Below are positions 33,901 to 44,215 of a DNA stretch of 64,000 nt, in pieces. The stretch comes from Fragum whitleyi (taxonomy: Eukaryota; Mollusca; Bivalvia; Cardiida; Cardiidae). The number at the start of each line of letters is the position of its first letter. Position 1 is the first letter of the stretch. The DNA is taken from positions 36,310,077-36,374,076 of the forward strand of contig OX411557.1 of NCBI GenBank assembly GCA_948146395.1. Direction: 5' to 3'. The notes beneath the pieces were generated by a model, which searched no databases, was not told where the DNA came from, and saw nothing but the letters and a program-made list of their open reading frames with translations. Position numbers and translations under genes: made by a program.

Positions 33901-35004
33901 AATCGTAAGTTATGGCCAATGTTTTTATGTTACACATAGACAGGTCAAAAAAAGTATTTGTTACGATCTGTCGACGGAAGTGCAAAGAACAATGGTATTA
34001 TTGAATCGTTTGAATGAGAATGTAGAGAGTTTTGAAGGATTGTTTAGAAGATTAGTTCATTTGAATGAGTGACATGGATAGAGGGCTAATAACTTAAGGT
34101 ATTCCTAGTGTGAAGCAAGGATAAAAAGAATGTGAAAATGATACTCAAAACGAATACTACATGTAATTCCCCTTTTATGTCTAAAGTTTAAATGACTTTC
34201 ACCGTCCCGTTTAGAAAATATTGAAAATAGTCCGTTTTCTTGAGTGGGTGGGGAAATCGGCCATAAGATAGGAAGGGGTCTATCTTACATTTATGATTGT
34301 GCAATTAACTGCGTATAATCATGCGACATATTTTGTGTAATTTATTTGGTAGAAATGTTAAACATTACAAAAAGTTAATTTTGAACAAATAATTTTAATC
34401 AAATAATGCATAGTTAGCCAATATTTAAAGGCGGAAACAAAATAAGGCGCCATTTTGTAATGTATTTTTGCTACAGTGACTATCAAAGAAATTCCTCTTT
34501 TACAAATGCCTTTTTCAAAAATTACTAAAATACTTTGGGCATTCAGGCTAAAAGTATGGAAAAAAATCACCGTGGAAAAATAGAGAAAATGGACCAAGAG
34601 TTATGCGCCCTTGAAAAAAAATAAACCTAATTTTTTACCATAATTATGTTTTTAAGCTCTCTAATCGCGCTCGAGTCTTCAACAAAATAACTAAGTAAAA
34701 TAAATTTGTTATTGCCATTAATTATTCTGTTCTTATAATATCAATCGCATTTAATTAAATTCTAAATCTCAAGTGTCTGACCTACAAAGTGTGTTCATTT
34801 GTCTTTGAAATAATTGCAAGAAACTATGGAAAAAAGGGGTTTCCCGTAGGAAAAAGTAAGATTTCTCTTTTAAAGAAAAATGCTTTTGCTATTGCAAAGC
34901 AATGATTTTTTCGTAATGGATTTTGCTTTCATTATTCTCTCATATACTCGAGCATGAAATGTAACTCTCCGTAAGCATGAAATGGATCGTTGAACTGGGT
35001 ATGA
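33901..35004. other. Intronic, no further feature seen
   Basis: AT-rich part of gene B intron 1. Weak GAATGAG-type phrases at 34000-34080 recall HP-MITE subterminal sequence but are too degraded to call. Confidence 0.4.
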
Positions 35005-35435
35005 TACAGTTAATTACATCGAGAAATTGACAGGGTGAATGATTTTGGAATGATTTAGGAATGGAATTGAATGAGTGTGTGGAGCGAGTTTTGAGTGCAT
35101 TTAATAGGAGGTAATCCTATATCGCAAATTTTGTTCAGGATGAACAAAATTAGTGATACAGATTACCTCCCTTTAATAAAATATGCCTACAAGTTCTATA
35201 GATAGCTTTCTATTTCTCCAAGAACCTATTAGACGCTTATAATTTGAATTAAATCAGTTTAATCGCGTTTTTTCTCTATCCAAATTTATTTGTTGATTCT
35301 ATGTCTTTTCAATGGGTTTGAGCGTTTTTGAATGGTCTGAGTGAGTGGTTGGAATGAATGAATGGAGCGCTGAGTGAGCGATTAAGAATGGTTTTGATTG
35401 AGTCGATTGTCAATTTCAGGATGTAACTAACTGTA
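35005..35435. mobile_element. HP-MITE copy 4 (gene B intron 1)
   Basis: 431 bp, left end TACAGTTAATTACATCGAGA, right end TGTCAATTTCAGGATGTAAC then TAACTGTA. Central hairpin TTTTGTTCAGGATGAACAAAA with flanking GGAGGTAAT/ATTACCTCC at 35105-35172. Confidence 0.8.
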
Positions 35436-36169
35436 CTTGTTCAATAACTGGAATATTTTGCAAATAAACATAGTCGGTCCCTGTTTAGCATGCCAGATGT
35501 CTACAATACGTCAAACACTTTGTTTGTTACATGTAACCATACTTTATTTGGGCATAATTAAAATGTTTATGTTGGTATAAACGTTCGACTGATTACAAAA
35601 TGATTGAAAAAGGACTTAATATATACAATTATACATAAAGGCATCTTCCATGATAATTTGGGTTGCTCTTTTTTATGGTTTGAATGTATGAATTGAAAAT
35701 TTCGAGTAAATGCCTTTAGTAAAAGCAGAGAGAATTTGTTTCGGGTATAAGCGTAAGAATTTTTGTTCTCTATTTTTTTCCGGGAAATCGGTTTCCGGGG
35801 GTGTGACTTCCGGCAGTCCTTTGGTCAGTACGCTTAAAGAAAGACAATTTCCTGCAAATTATTTTGATTGGTCGAGGTATTTTTTGTACAGATTAACATT
35901 TGGAAACAGGAACGAAAACTCAATCAAAACAATAAAAGTATAATAAAATTTATATTTTGGTAGATTTTATCAAATTTCCAATGAGTTTATGTAACTGTAC
36001 GTCTTTTTTAGCGGGAACGTCGATGATTATGACGTCATCTAACTAACGTGCAAAACGACGCGCTTTGATTGACGGAAATAGCCGAAATTAACCGATTCAA
36101 TCCGATTTTCACACTAGGAATAGCTAAAAAAGTATTGATCGAGTCCAATCGGGAAGTTTCGGCAATTCT

Positions 36170-36520
36170 CGTCATTCGGAATATCACTAGGACTTTTCCG
36201 TAAGCTGTAAAGTACCTCGGAAGTAAGTGTAGTAATTTTGGGTCATTTTATAGGTAATTCGGCTTCTAGCGGTACCTAGGTCGATATGCTTGATTGGTTA
36301 TAAATTCCCTTAATGCTTTCCGATCGCCTTTGGAGCTATTTTTAAGCCCATGTTAAACCTTTCGTTGATTTTGGTTTTCGCAACGTCATAATCTGTTATG
36401 TTTGTGACATCATGTAAATCCACGTGCGATGTGGCGCGCTTTCATAGTCGCGCCTTTATTATTCCCGATGTCTATCCGTAGAATCGCCGAGGGTTCCCGA
36501 ATGATCTAAATTGGTCTTTA
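36170..36520. repeat. Dispersed repeat, copy 2 (gene B intron 1)
   Basis: Same order of shared blocks as 31440-31810, same strand. Confidence 0.55.
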
Positions 36521-36766
36521 TCGGATTCAATCGGTATCTTTATGCGATTCTACGGAATTGACCCCGAGAATAAAAAGGACATAAAGGTTTATTTCTGATG
36601 TCGGACAAATTTATTTTGATTACTCTCCTTGTAGTAACGATAATGAAATCATGTTATCCACGGGCCCGTTTTACTTAACTTCTTTCGAAAAAATTAAAAT
36701 AATCGCAAGTCAAAATGACAAAGCGTAACTTGAGTTTTCCTACCTTATTAACTTCATGCCCTACAA

Positions 36767-36809
36767 TATCTCAACGGAATCGTCTTTATTAGACGATTCC
36801 AATGAGATA
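36767..36809. repeat. Hairpin with GAATCGTCT stem, copy 1
   Basis: 19-nt arms (36767-36785 and 36791-36809) around loop TTATT: TATCTCAACGGAATCGTCT against AGACGATTCCAATGAGATA, unpaired only at two central positions. The core recurs at 55633-55675. Confidence 0.8.
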
Positions 36810-37069
36810 ATGCACGGCAGAATTCCATATTTTCTTTACTACTGTAGAAGTAACTTTAATTTCTGACTTACTCAAAAATTATCGTAAGATGTTTAGTAAA
36901 TAAGGCGATAAAGGACCATTTTGGCGGTTCGGTTCTTACTATTTTGCTTAGTTTATTTCCGATAGAATAACCTGTTTGACCTTTTTTTTTAAATCTGCGA
37001 CACTCTTTTTTTTACGCATCAAACTTCTTCTACTGGAATATGGCCCTTTCTTTATTGTTTTTTGGAATA

Positions 37070-37180
37070 TTATCGAGAAATAATGATAGATTATCAAGTG
37101 ATAAACTCATCGCAAACCCAGAACAATTACTTTAAAATATACTCTGCTTTCGTTATTTTCACCCTTTTAGAAGATAAATA
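37070..37180. repeat. Dispersed repeat, copy 2 (gene B intron 1)
   Basis: Counterpart of 20788-20895. Confidence 0.45.
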
Positions 37181-37387
37181 AGCAAATGACGTTATGACTT
37201 TGGTTAGCAGCCACGGACAACATGACGCACTTTAAAAAGAATTTTCAAAAAAACACATTTTTTTATTTTTCTCCATTAAAAAATGTATTGAACGGGTTTT
37301 TTCTTTTTTTTCGAATAAGATCGATTGATATTTCATTTTGTACAACAATAGATGTATTTTCATATTAGCTTTTATTCGTATAAACAG

Positions 37388-37627
37388 ATGTGATGGTAGA
37401 CTTGATCTGAAGATGGTATCTAACAACTTGGACCAGACAATTGTAGATTATAACTGCAATGTTTTCTTCGTCCCACCAAGCAATGTCGATGCTATTCCGC
37501 CATGTTTTAATGACGTCATCACCGAATGTAACGTGACTGGTAATTGGCTGGAATATGATTCGAAGGATGCCTATTATTGCCAAACCATCGACATGTTACA
37601 TGTTTCTATTTGGACTTTCAGGAAAAA
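37388..37627 (+). CDS. Gene B exon 2
   Basis: 240 nt after TATAAACAG, before GTAAGTTG. Reads CDGRLDLKMVSNNLDQTIVD, CNVFFVPPSNVDAIPPC and QTIDMLHVSIWTFRKK in phase with exon 1. The open frame before 37388 is intron read-through. Confidence 0.8.
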
Positions 37628-37963
37628 GTAAGTTGAAATATTATCAATTGCAGGAAATCATTAACGAACAGATGCGATAATTAAAAAAATCGTGAAAATG
37701 ATATATATCTCTGTCAAGGCAATTTCCTTATTTGCACCTAGGACTTAATTTACAACATTTCTATAATTCCCTCATACCATTCAAATTGTTCGTTGATGAA
37801 CTTTCAAAGCAATAATGGATTAAATCATTGTATTGTGAATACAACTTTTACTAATAAAATGTATTACCTTCCATAGGATAATTTCAACTGTTATATTTCA
37901 TATTTTAATTCAATAGATTAAGTTACATTTTTATACATTTGCCCTACAAAATGTAAATTTTCC

Positions 37964-37967
<4 letters not shown>

Positions 37968-38000
<33 letters not shown>
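37968..38000. repeat. AAT microsatellite
   Basis: About eleven AAT units in gene B intron 2. Confidence 0.9.
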
Positions 38001-38002
<2 letters not shown>

Positions 38003-38185
38003 AAATGATAAATATATAAATAAATAAATATAGAACATTATGTAACTATTCATTTGATCTAGTTGGTTGTTAGCTGAAGTATAAAAAAAATCAAATACTT
38101 ACGGTACCAATTAACAATCGATCATACCAGAACAAATTGTAGCGAGAGTTCTTGACAAAAGAGTATTTTTAACAATATTTTACAG

Positions 38186-38390
38186 ATATAAGAATATATT
38201 TTGTGCAAGATGCAACGGCGAGGATTTGTACGCCATTTTACCAACACAATGTCCTTACGTGCCATCAAATGAAGCCACAGGCGCCATTACAACGCTACTG
38301 AAGTTTACTCTGTCTGATGTAGTGGGAACAGAGAGTTTAGGAGGACCTAGTAATGGATGTCCGAGGAATTACCTGTACGACCCTTTAACG
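38186..38390 (+). CDS. Gene B exon 3 (CARCN motif)
   Basis: 205 nt after ATTTTACAG. Reads KYKNIFCARCNGEDLYAILP and CPYVPSNEATGAITTLLKFT, ending CPRNYLYDPLT at donor GTGGGT, the same position as the weak donor of gene A. A TIR element starts 17 bp later. Confidence 0.8.
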
Positions 38391-38406
38391 GTGGGTATTC
38401 TGAGTT

Positions 38407-38763
38407 ATTAATGAACTTACAGGGCGGGGCTTAGCTGCAGCGGAATTTGGCGAGTTTACTTTTCAATAATTTGGGTTCTTTCAAAACGTTAGCAGACAAT
38501 TGCCGTGAACGCGTGTAAATAACTGTAACTTAAAGCCATAAGGATACACGTGCTAAGCGAAAGTGACCACATTTCATCGCTTGGTTACCAAATCCTCGTA
38601 ACTTCAGCATGTGCAAGCGTTTGTTACGAGGGTTTGGTTGCCAAACTTCGATTTAAAGAATGCGACTTCCTATTAAACTGAGTAATTATGAATAAAAGCC
38701 GATTAACCGTAACCTTAAATGCAATGAACCGATACTTAGGCTCCGCCCTGCCAAGGCATTAAT
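38407..38763. mobile_element. 357-bp TIR element, copy 1 (gene B intron 3)
   Basis: Ends ATTAATGAACTTACAGGGCG and CGCCCTGCCAAGGCATTAAT are inverted copies of each other. The centre holds a hairpin (GGTTACCAAATCCTCGTAAC against GTTACGAGGGTTTGGTTGCC). Starts 17 bp after exon 3. Confidence 0.75.
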
Positions 38764-39099
38764 CTTGGATTATACAGTTAAGAACATCGTTTGGAAGAAA
38801 TAAAATGAATGCAATACAATATGACTTATTTCGTTCAATTATCGATATGTTTAGGATAGAAAAAGAGTGCCGTGGTAAAACGCGGTTTCATTGACCCGAA
38901 TCTAACCCTTGGTATTTAGATGAATAAAAATCTGATTAATCCTACTTGACTTTTCACATGCTTTCATAGGAAAGAATAATAAAAAGTTATTTCATATACT
39001 ATGTATTTTGTTAATTGATGAAATATGTCTGTAATTGTTATTTTAGCATTTTTCGACTGAGGTCAAATTCATGTCAAATAAACAAAGGTATAATCCCTG

Positions 39100-39456
39100 A
39101 TTAATGCCCTGGCAGGGTGGAGTCCAAGCAACGTGTCGTTGCACTTAACGTTAAGTTCAATCAGCTTTTATCTAAAATTCCTACTTCTTCAGAGAGTCGA
39201 CATAAATAACTTGAAAACTTAAATCGTAGATTGGTAGCCAAATCCTCGTAACTTCAGCTGAAGTTACGGGTCTTTGGTAACCAAACGATGAAATGTGTTC
39301 ACTCTCTCAAATCACGAGAATGCTTTAGGTTTTAGGATACAGTTATTTGCACGCGTTAACGATGATAACCGACTGAAATTTGAAAGAACCCAAGTATTGA
39401 AAAGTTAACTCGCCAAATTACTTCATGGTTAAGGTTCGCCCTGCCAGTTCATTAAT
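39100..39456. mobile_element. 357-bp TIR element, copy 2, opposite orientation
   Basis: ATTAATGCCCTGGCAGGGTG to GCCCTGCCAGTTCATTAAT, same length as copy 1. Shared inner sequence (CAGTTATTTGCACGCG, CCAAATCCTCGTAACTTCAG, TTGAAAGAACCCAA) appears in reverse complement relative to copy 1. Confidence 0.75.
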
Positions 39457-39499
39457 TATGCAGAATATATATGGGAAATAGACACGAGCGTCCACATAC

Positions 39500-39745
39500 G
39501 TGCTCGAAATACTTATTACTCAATTTTCGTTACTTGATGCAGATCTTTTGCAATTAGCGGATTTAGAAAGTCTTTTGGAAAAACGCCCATAAGAAATGCT
39601 CGTGATAAAACCTGTCGTGATCCACATGCTCGACATGCTTTCATCGTATATCTGTAAATAGAACGCTCGAATTGCATCTGTGATAAATACTTTTGAAACA
39701 CTACTGTTTTCTGATTGGTCGATTTGCTTTTAAGTGTGATCTTCT
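39500..39745 (-). repeat. Repeat related to the LINE-interrupting element
   Basis: Matches 15400-15660 (GTATATCTGTAAATA.AACGCTCG, ATACTTTTGAAA.ACT, TCTGATTGG.CGATT). The minus-strand reading keeps ERSIYRYT and SRQVL, versus ERCIYRYT and SRQVL in the other copy. Confidence 0.55.
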
Positions 39746-40049
39746 TATTACTTCGAGTTATTCATACATACATACATACAACTTCTACAAATAGATTTAT
39801 TTGTCTTCATAAAACCATCAAGACCATTCAAACAAGTCTGTAAAATCATGGAATCATTCGAACATTTTAGATGTAGTTGTTGATCTTTTTTTAGTGACTT
39901 TTGCATTTTCTAATGGTTGTAGTAGGTGTTGAAATGAATGCATGGAGAGCAAAGTGAGTGAATTGGAATGGTTATACAGGGTGAATGTCAAGTTCACGAT
40001 GTATTTAACTGAAACCATCATGGGCATCTTCAACTTTTGTTTCTGAACA

Positions 40050-40640
40050 TAAATCATTCTAAATCGCTCACTCATCGTTTCTTTCATTCATTCCACACAC
40101 TCACTCAAAACATTGAAAAAGCTCCAAAATTTCTAAATTCACAATTTCATTGATAAGATTGAAATTTTACACCTCCGATTGGTTCTTGAAGAAATAAGAA
40201 AATTATTTTAGAACTTATACGTATATTTCATGGGGCCGCCGTCATAGCGCAGTTGGTAAATCTAGAGGTCCCGGTTCGGATCTCCGACGGCGGCACTCAA
40301 TCGATGATACTCGAATTCCCATGCGAAATAACAACTGGATGTTAGGAAAAGATGTGATGGTTGTACTGGTGAGAGAAATACCAGGAATCCATTGTTAGGT
40401 GCTCCAGCCGCCGTGATATAACTGAAAAAAAATGTTGAAAGCTGTGTAAAACTCAATCCAATCAATCTATGTATATTTCATTACAGGGAGGTATTAAAAA
40501 TATTTCTTATTTTGTTTATCATGAACAAAATTAGCGATATTAAATCACCTCCTTTAATTTCATTGAAAGCTCACTACTCGTACTTATTCACGTTCATTCC
40601 TAAATCATTCGAAAATTAACCATCTTGTCAATTTCATTCA
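40050..40640. mobile_element. HP-MITE copy 5, split by a SINE (gene B intron 3)
   Basis: Left part with AAATCGCTCACTCATCG and CACACACTCACTCAAAAC, right part with GAACAAAATTAGCGATATTA, ATCACCTCC and TGTCAATTTCAT. The SINE at 40232-40470 interrupts it. A separate right-half copy lies just before (about 39870-40013). Confidence 0.65.
40232..40470 (+). mobile_element. tRNA-derived SINE, family 2, inside HP-MITE copy 5
   Basis: Head GGGGCCGCCGTCATAGCGCA with part of the anticodon region lost, B box region GGTTCGGATCTCC, then CGACGGCGGCACTCA. The 3' part CCGCCGTGATATAACTGAAA ends in AAACTCAATCC. Flanked by 11-bp duplication GTATATTTCAT (40221-40231, 40471-40481). Confidence 0.85.
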
Positions 40641-40976
40641 TAAAGCCCCCGTCTGCGTTTGTGAACATTTCCGAGCCGTAAGGTAACGATCTTAGACGAC
40701 TATGTATACAGGAAACTAGACATTTATTTTGAAATATAAACTTAAATTTGTCATCCCAGTATTTGGTAATGCAAATGATTATGACGCGATGATTTTTATA
40801 GGCCTAACTTGATGAATATTTGCGACCTGCAACATTTCAGACTTCAATTCGAATACCCAACCTGCACGTGGGCATATTTCACGTTACCAAATTCTCATTT
40901 ACATATTTTACTCTATACGGCAGATAATGCGTTTGAGGAAAAGTCGTTTGTCGATTGATTTCTATTTTTGTGTAAG

Positions 40977-42283
40977 AGAGCGTTTACACTGTATGTTTAA
41001 GCAGATGTGAAAAAGCACATGTGTAAAAGCGTATCTGTCTTTTTGCGTTTACACTGTATGCTTTTACATATCTGCTTCAGTTGACCTGGGTCATTGCTGT
41101 CAGTCATTTGCAAGATCAAATAGTGTATTGTATTACTGGAATGATGAGGGAATACTTTATCGCTAACCGAAACCAAATGTATATTTGAATAATTTAATTT
41201 TATTAGTGTCCATCAATATTCGTATGCTCTGATTAGCTTAAAATTGGTTTCATTGTGCAATGAAAGCAATTTTGAGTATGCAGCTATTTTGTAAGCTTCC
41301 GCGAAAAGTAGTTCAATTAAAAAATAAATATTATTATTGACTAATTTCAACAATTGTTGCTTCACGATATTAAGATATGAAGAGAATATTTCTTAATTTC
41401 ATGAAGGTATGAAACAAAAAATTATATCACACTCATACATGAATCCGCTTTGCGTATTTAAACAGTGTGATTATGTTTCTAGTTCACACCCCAATGAAAT
41501 CAACAAATAGTCTCTTCATCACTTGAATGATAATAAAGACATTGAAGTATAGCTCAATTAATTTATTTGCATCCTTTTCTCCAGCTTAAGTTGTTTTTAA
41601 CCTGGAAAATGGTCACAGAATTTTCTGTTTCTGTAATTAATCATTTGATCTCTTTTCTGAACATTTGTTTCACAAAATATTTTATTTCTAATTTAATTCG
41701 AGACTGAATGGAGGGGGAGTTATAAGAACTTGATCTAACTAAACTGAACTAATTGAAAGGTATAGAATTATTTTAAAGGTGATGAGATACAATTAAGTAC
41801 AGTAGAAAGACAATTCTTAATTAAGTTGCGCCACAAATATTCCTGACATATAGACTGACTATGGTCAATATGTTCTGCAATATCCTGATAGGTCAGTAAA
41901 TTGCAATGGGTATTTAAACATTTTTTTCAGTTTTATTATTTTACAATATACTAAGTACCACTGAAAGAACTTATCTATTATATGGTAAAAGGTTAAATTT
42001 TCTCCCTGGCCATTGATGGAATTATATTTCACAAAATGTGGGTATTTGACAGGCTTTCTGAGAGAGCCGACCAGAAATTGTTTATTTTATCAGCTTATCA
42101 GCAGGTCATCAGAGGTATCAATGGTCATTTCGGTATTGAAAAGCAGACGGAAATAGAACATGTTCTATTTCGTATGTTTTGCAGATCTGTTAACAGAACG
42201 CTCATTATCTGGGGGTTTACACTGCATGTTTTGACATATATGAAAAAGCAGATGTGAAAAAACATACAGTCTAAACCCCCTCT
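40977..42283. mobile_element. Probable 1.3-kb TIR element (gene B intron 3)
   Basis: Left end AGAGCGTTTACACTGTATGT; the right end read on the other strand is AGAGGGGGTTTAGACTGTAT. GCAGATGTGAAAAA lies next to both ends. Subterminal palindromes (TTTACACTGTATG repeated at 41046) suggest a hAT-like or similar non-autonomous element. No target duplication or transposase was found. Confidence 0.5.
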
Positions 42284-42438
42284 AACTCATCTTTCATACG
42301 ACTAAGCAAGAAAAAAAAAATCAAATAATATTGACGAAAGAGTGATTTTTCACTCTAAACGTAAACTGGGGCTTTCAATGTTATCAACTTTATTTATGAA
42401 CATCCATCTTATACTCCCATTGCATTTTTCCCTTTTAG

Positions 42439-43326
42439 AACGACTGTGCACCGCTTTACTGTTCATCTCCCCTGTATTTGGACGCCACAACGTCAACCTG
42501 CCGACTATACCACGAGACGGTTACTAACGTCGTGACGGTTCTCTCGTATTACGTTTTGCTCGACAACGTCACCCTGTTTGAAGACGTACAAGTTTTGGTA
42601 GAAGACGCTTATGCCAGATTGCAAGCTGTACCCGAAGTTATTGATTGTACCATTGATATCTATTACCAGAGTACTACAAAAGGACCGTCTGGCTCAAAAA
42701 GTCTATATGAAATCGTAGCGTCATCATCAAATGTAACAATTGAAGGAGTTTATTTTTTGGTGTATGCATTCGTATTTGATGTGAATCCAAATACCGCATA
42801 TCAAAAATTTAATGAATCATTTTCACAAATTTTGTCGACATATAAATCACAATGGAAGGTTATTGAATCGGATTCGTTCGATACCGGAATGCTAACGAGT
42901 GCTTTCAAAAATGAAACAATTAATCTGACATATGAGCAATTTTCTTACTTCAAAGACGGCAGCCCATCTCATTATTTGTTTTTAAACCCTTATACAAACA
43001 CCATTGTTATTGGACATATAGATAACAAAATCCTTTGGCAATGCATCCCGGAAATGTTCGAGGAAGACTATTTGGGTTGCCCATCGTTTATGTATGAATT
43101 GAATGACAACTTTATCAGAGGTTTTGATGGCTTTTCCGTGAGACATAACAGTAGGAATATTTATTTCAATTTTTCAGAATTCAAAACAGTAAACTCCTCA
43201 TTCACTAGAATTTGTAGTCAGACTGTTATTCGTGGTCTTAAACCTTCAAGTGGCTTCATTCCAATTTTTTGTTTTCTCAGAATTTTTTATATTGCAGCTG
43301 TGGCTTTGATGTTCGAAATCATATAA
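42439..43326 (+). CDS. Gene B exon 4 (large C-terminal domain and stop)
   Basis: 888 nt after TTCCCTTTTAG. Starts NDCAPLYCSSPLYLDATTST, contains NETINLTYEQFSYFKDGSPS and IPEMFEEDYLGCPSF and ends at TAA 43324-43326. About 70 percent of residues agree with gene A by eye. No inactivating change was seen in this exon. Confidence 0.8.
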   Translation, partial: NDCAPLYCSSPLYLDATTSTCRLYHETVTNVVTVLSYYVLLDNVTLFEDVQVLVEDAYARLQAVPEVIDCTIDIYYQSTTKGPSGSKSLYEIVASSSNVTIEGVYFLVYAFVFDVNPNTAYQKFNESFSQILSTYKSQWKVIESDSFDTGMLTSAFKNETINLTYEQFSYFKDGSPSHYLFLNPYTNTIVIGHIDNKILWQCIPEMFEEDYLGCPSFMYELNDNFIRGFDGFSVRHNSRNIYFNFSEFKTVNSSFTRICSQTVIRGLKPSSGFIPIFCFLRIFYIAAVALMFEII

Positions 43327-43687
43327 TCAAATAAATAGGGTTCCGTTTCCAAATTCAAATAGTCCTATTCAAATAAGTTGAAATGAATTTATAACTTTAT
43401 TGTTTGTAATTGAGTACGAACAAGACGTCCCAAAATGAGTACCGGTTCATTCACAAATGCATCATATACGTCGATGTGGCTATTACACTTATTTTTCTAA
43501 ACAAAAGATTTTTCCGAGAAAATGTTTTATGAGTGATTTTAAATGGAAGGTCCTGGCAAAGTATGACGCAGATATAACCAAAGACATCTTATTCCAGTAA
43601 CTTAAACTAAAACAGTTTCTCGTGACAATAAAGCGGAAAACCTATATTCAATCAGGGTAAAAAAACAAACATAAGCAGCACACACTC

Positions 43688-44205
43688 ACATACATACATA
43701 CACACTCACACACATACGCACATACATGCATACAAACATACATACATACATACATACATACATACATACGTACGTACATACATACATACATTCATACATA
43801 CATACATACATACATACATACATACATACATACATACATACATACATACATACATACATACATACATACATGCATACATGCATGCATGCATGCATGCATA
43901 CATACATACATACATACATACATACATACATACATACATACATACATACATACATACATACATACATACAAACATACATACATACATACATACATACATA
44001 CATACATACATACCAACATACATACTTATATACAATCATACATACATACATACATACATACATACATACATACATACATACATACATACATACATACATA
44101 CATACATACATACATACATACATACATACATACATACATACATACATACATACATACATACATACATTCATACATTCATATATACATACATATTTACATA
44201 CAGAC
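43688..44205. repeat. CATA microsatellite, about 0.5 kb
   Basis: Almost uninterrupted CATA units with a GCAT variant block (43870-43898) and a few point changes. Long frames of Tyr-Val-Cys-Met or His-Thr-Tyr-Ile repeats on both strands are artefacts of the repeat. Confidence 0.97.
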
Positions 44206-44215
44206 AGACATTCAA

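Larger units (their letters stand above)
32595..43326 (+). pseudogene. Gene B: inverted paralogue of gene A with one in-frame TGA
   Basis: Exons 32595-33154, 37388-37627, 38186-38390 and 42439-43326 would join to 631 codons including the stop, with the same phases as gene A. The chosen ATG (32595) gives the signal peptide MKMHLAVLILFALILKNDAV; the upstream GTG in frame is not needed. All regions are open except codon 79, where TGA replaces the TGC of gene A in the cysteine cluster (CTASHS then stop). Splice sites are intact and exon 4 ends in SSGFIPIFCFLRIFYIAAVA, a hydrophobic tail. A young pseudogene or a null allele is likeliest. An assembly error, readthrough, or selenocysteine in place of cysteine are alternatives. 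Confidence 0.7.

Noticed and set aside
42036..42257. 73-codon plus-strand frame in gene B intron 3
   Set aside because: Lies at the end of a TIR element and runs into its inverted end; no homology recognised.
43327..43640. SECIS element for selenocysteine readthrough in gene B
   Set aside because: An ATGA near 43562 with later AA and GA was considered, but I could not see the required paired stem, so no call is made.
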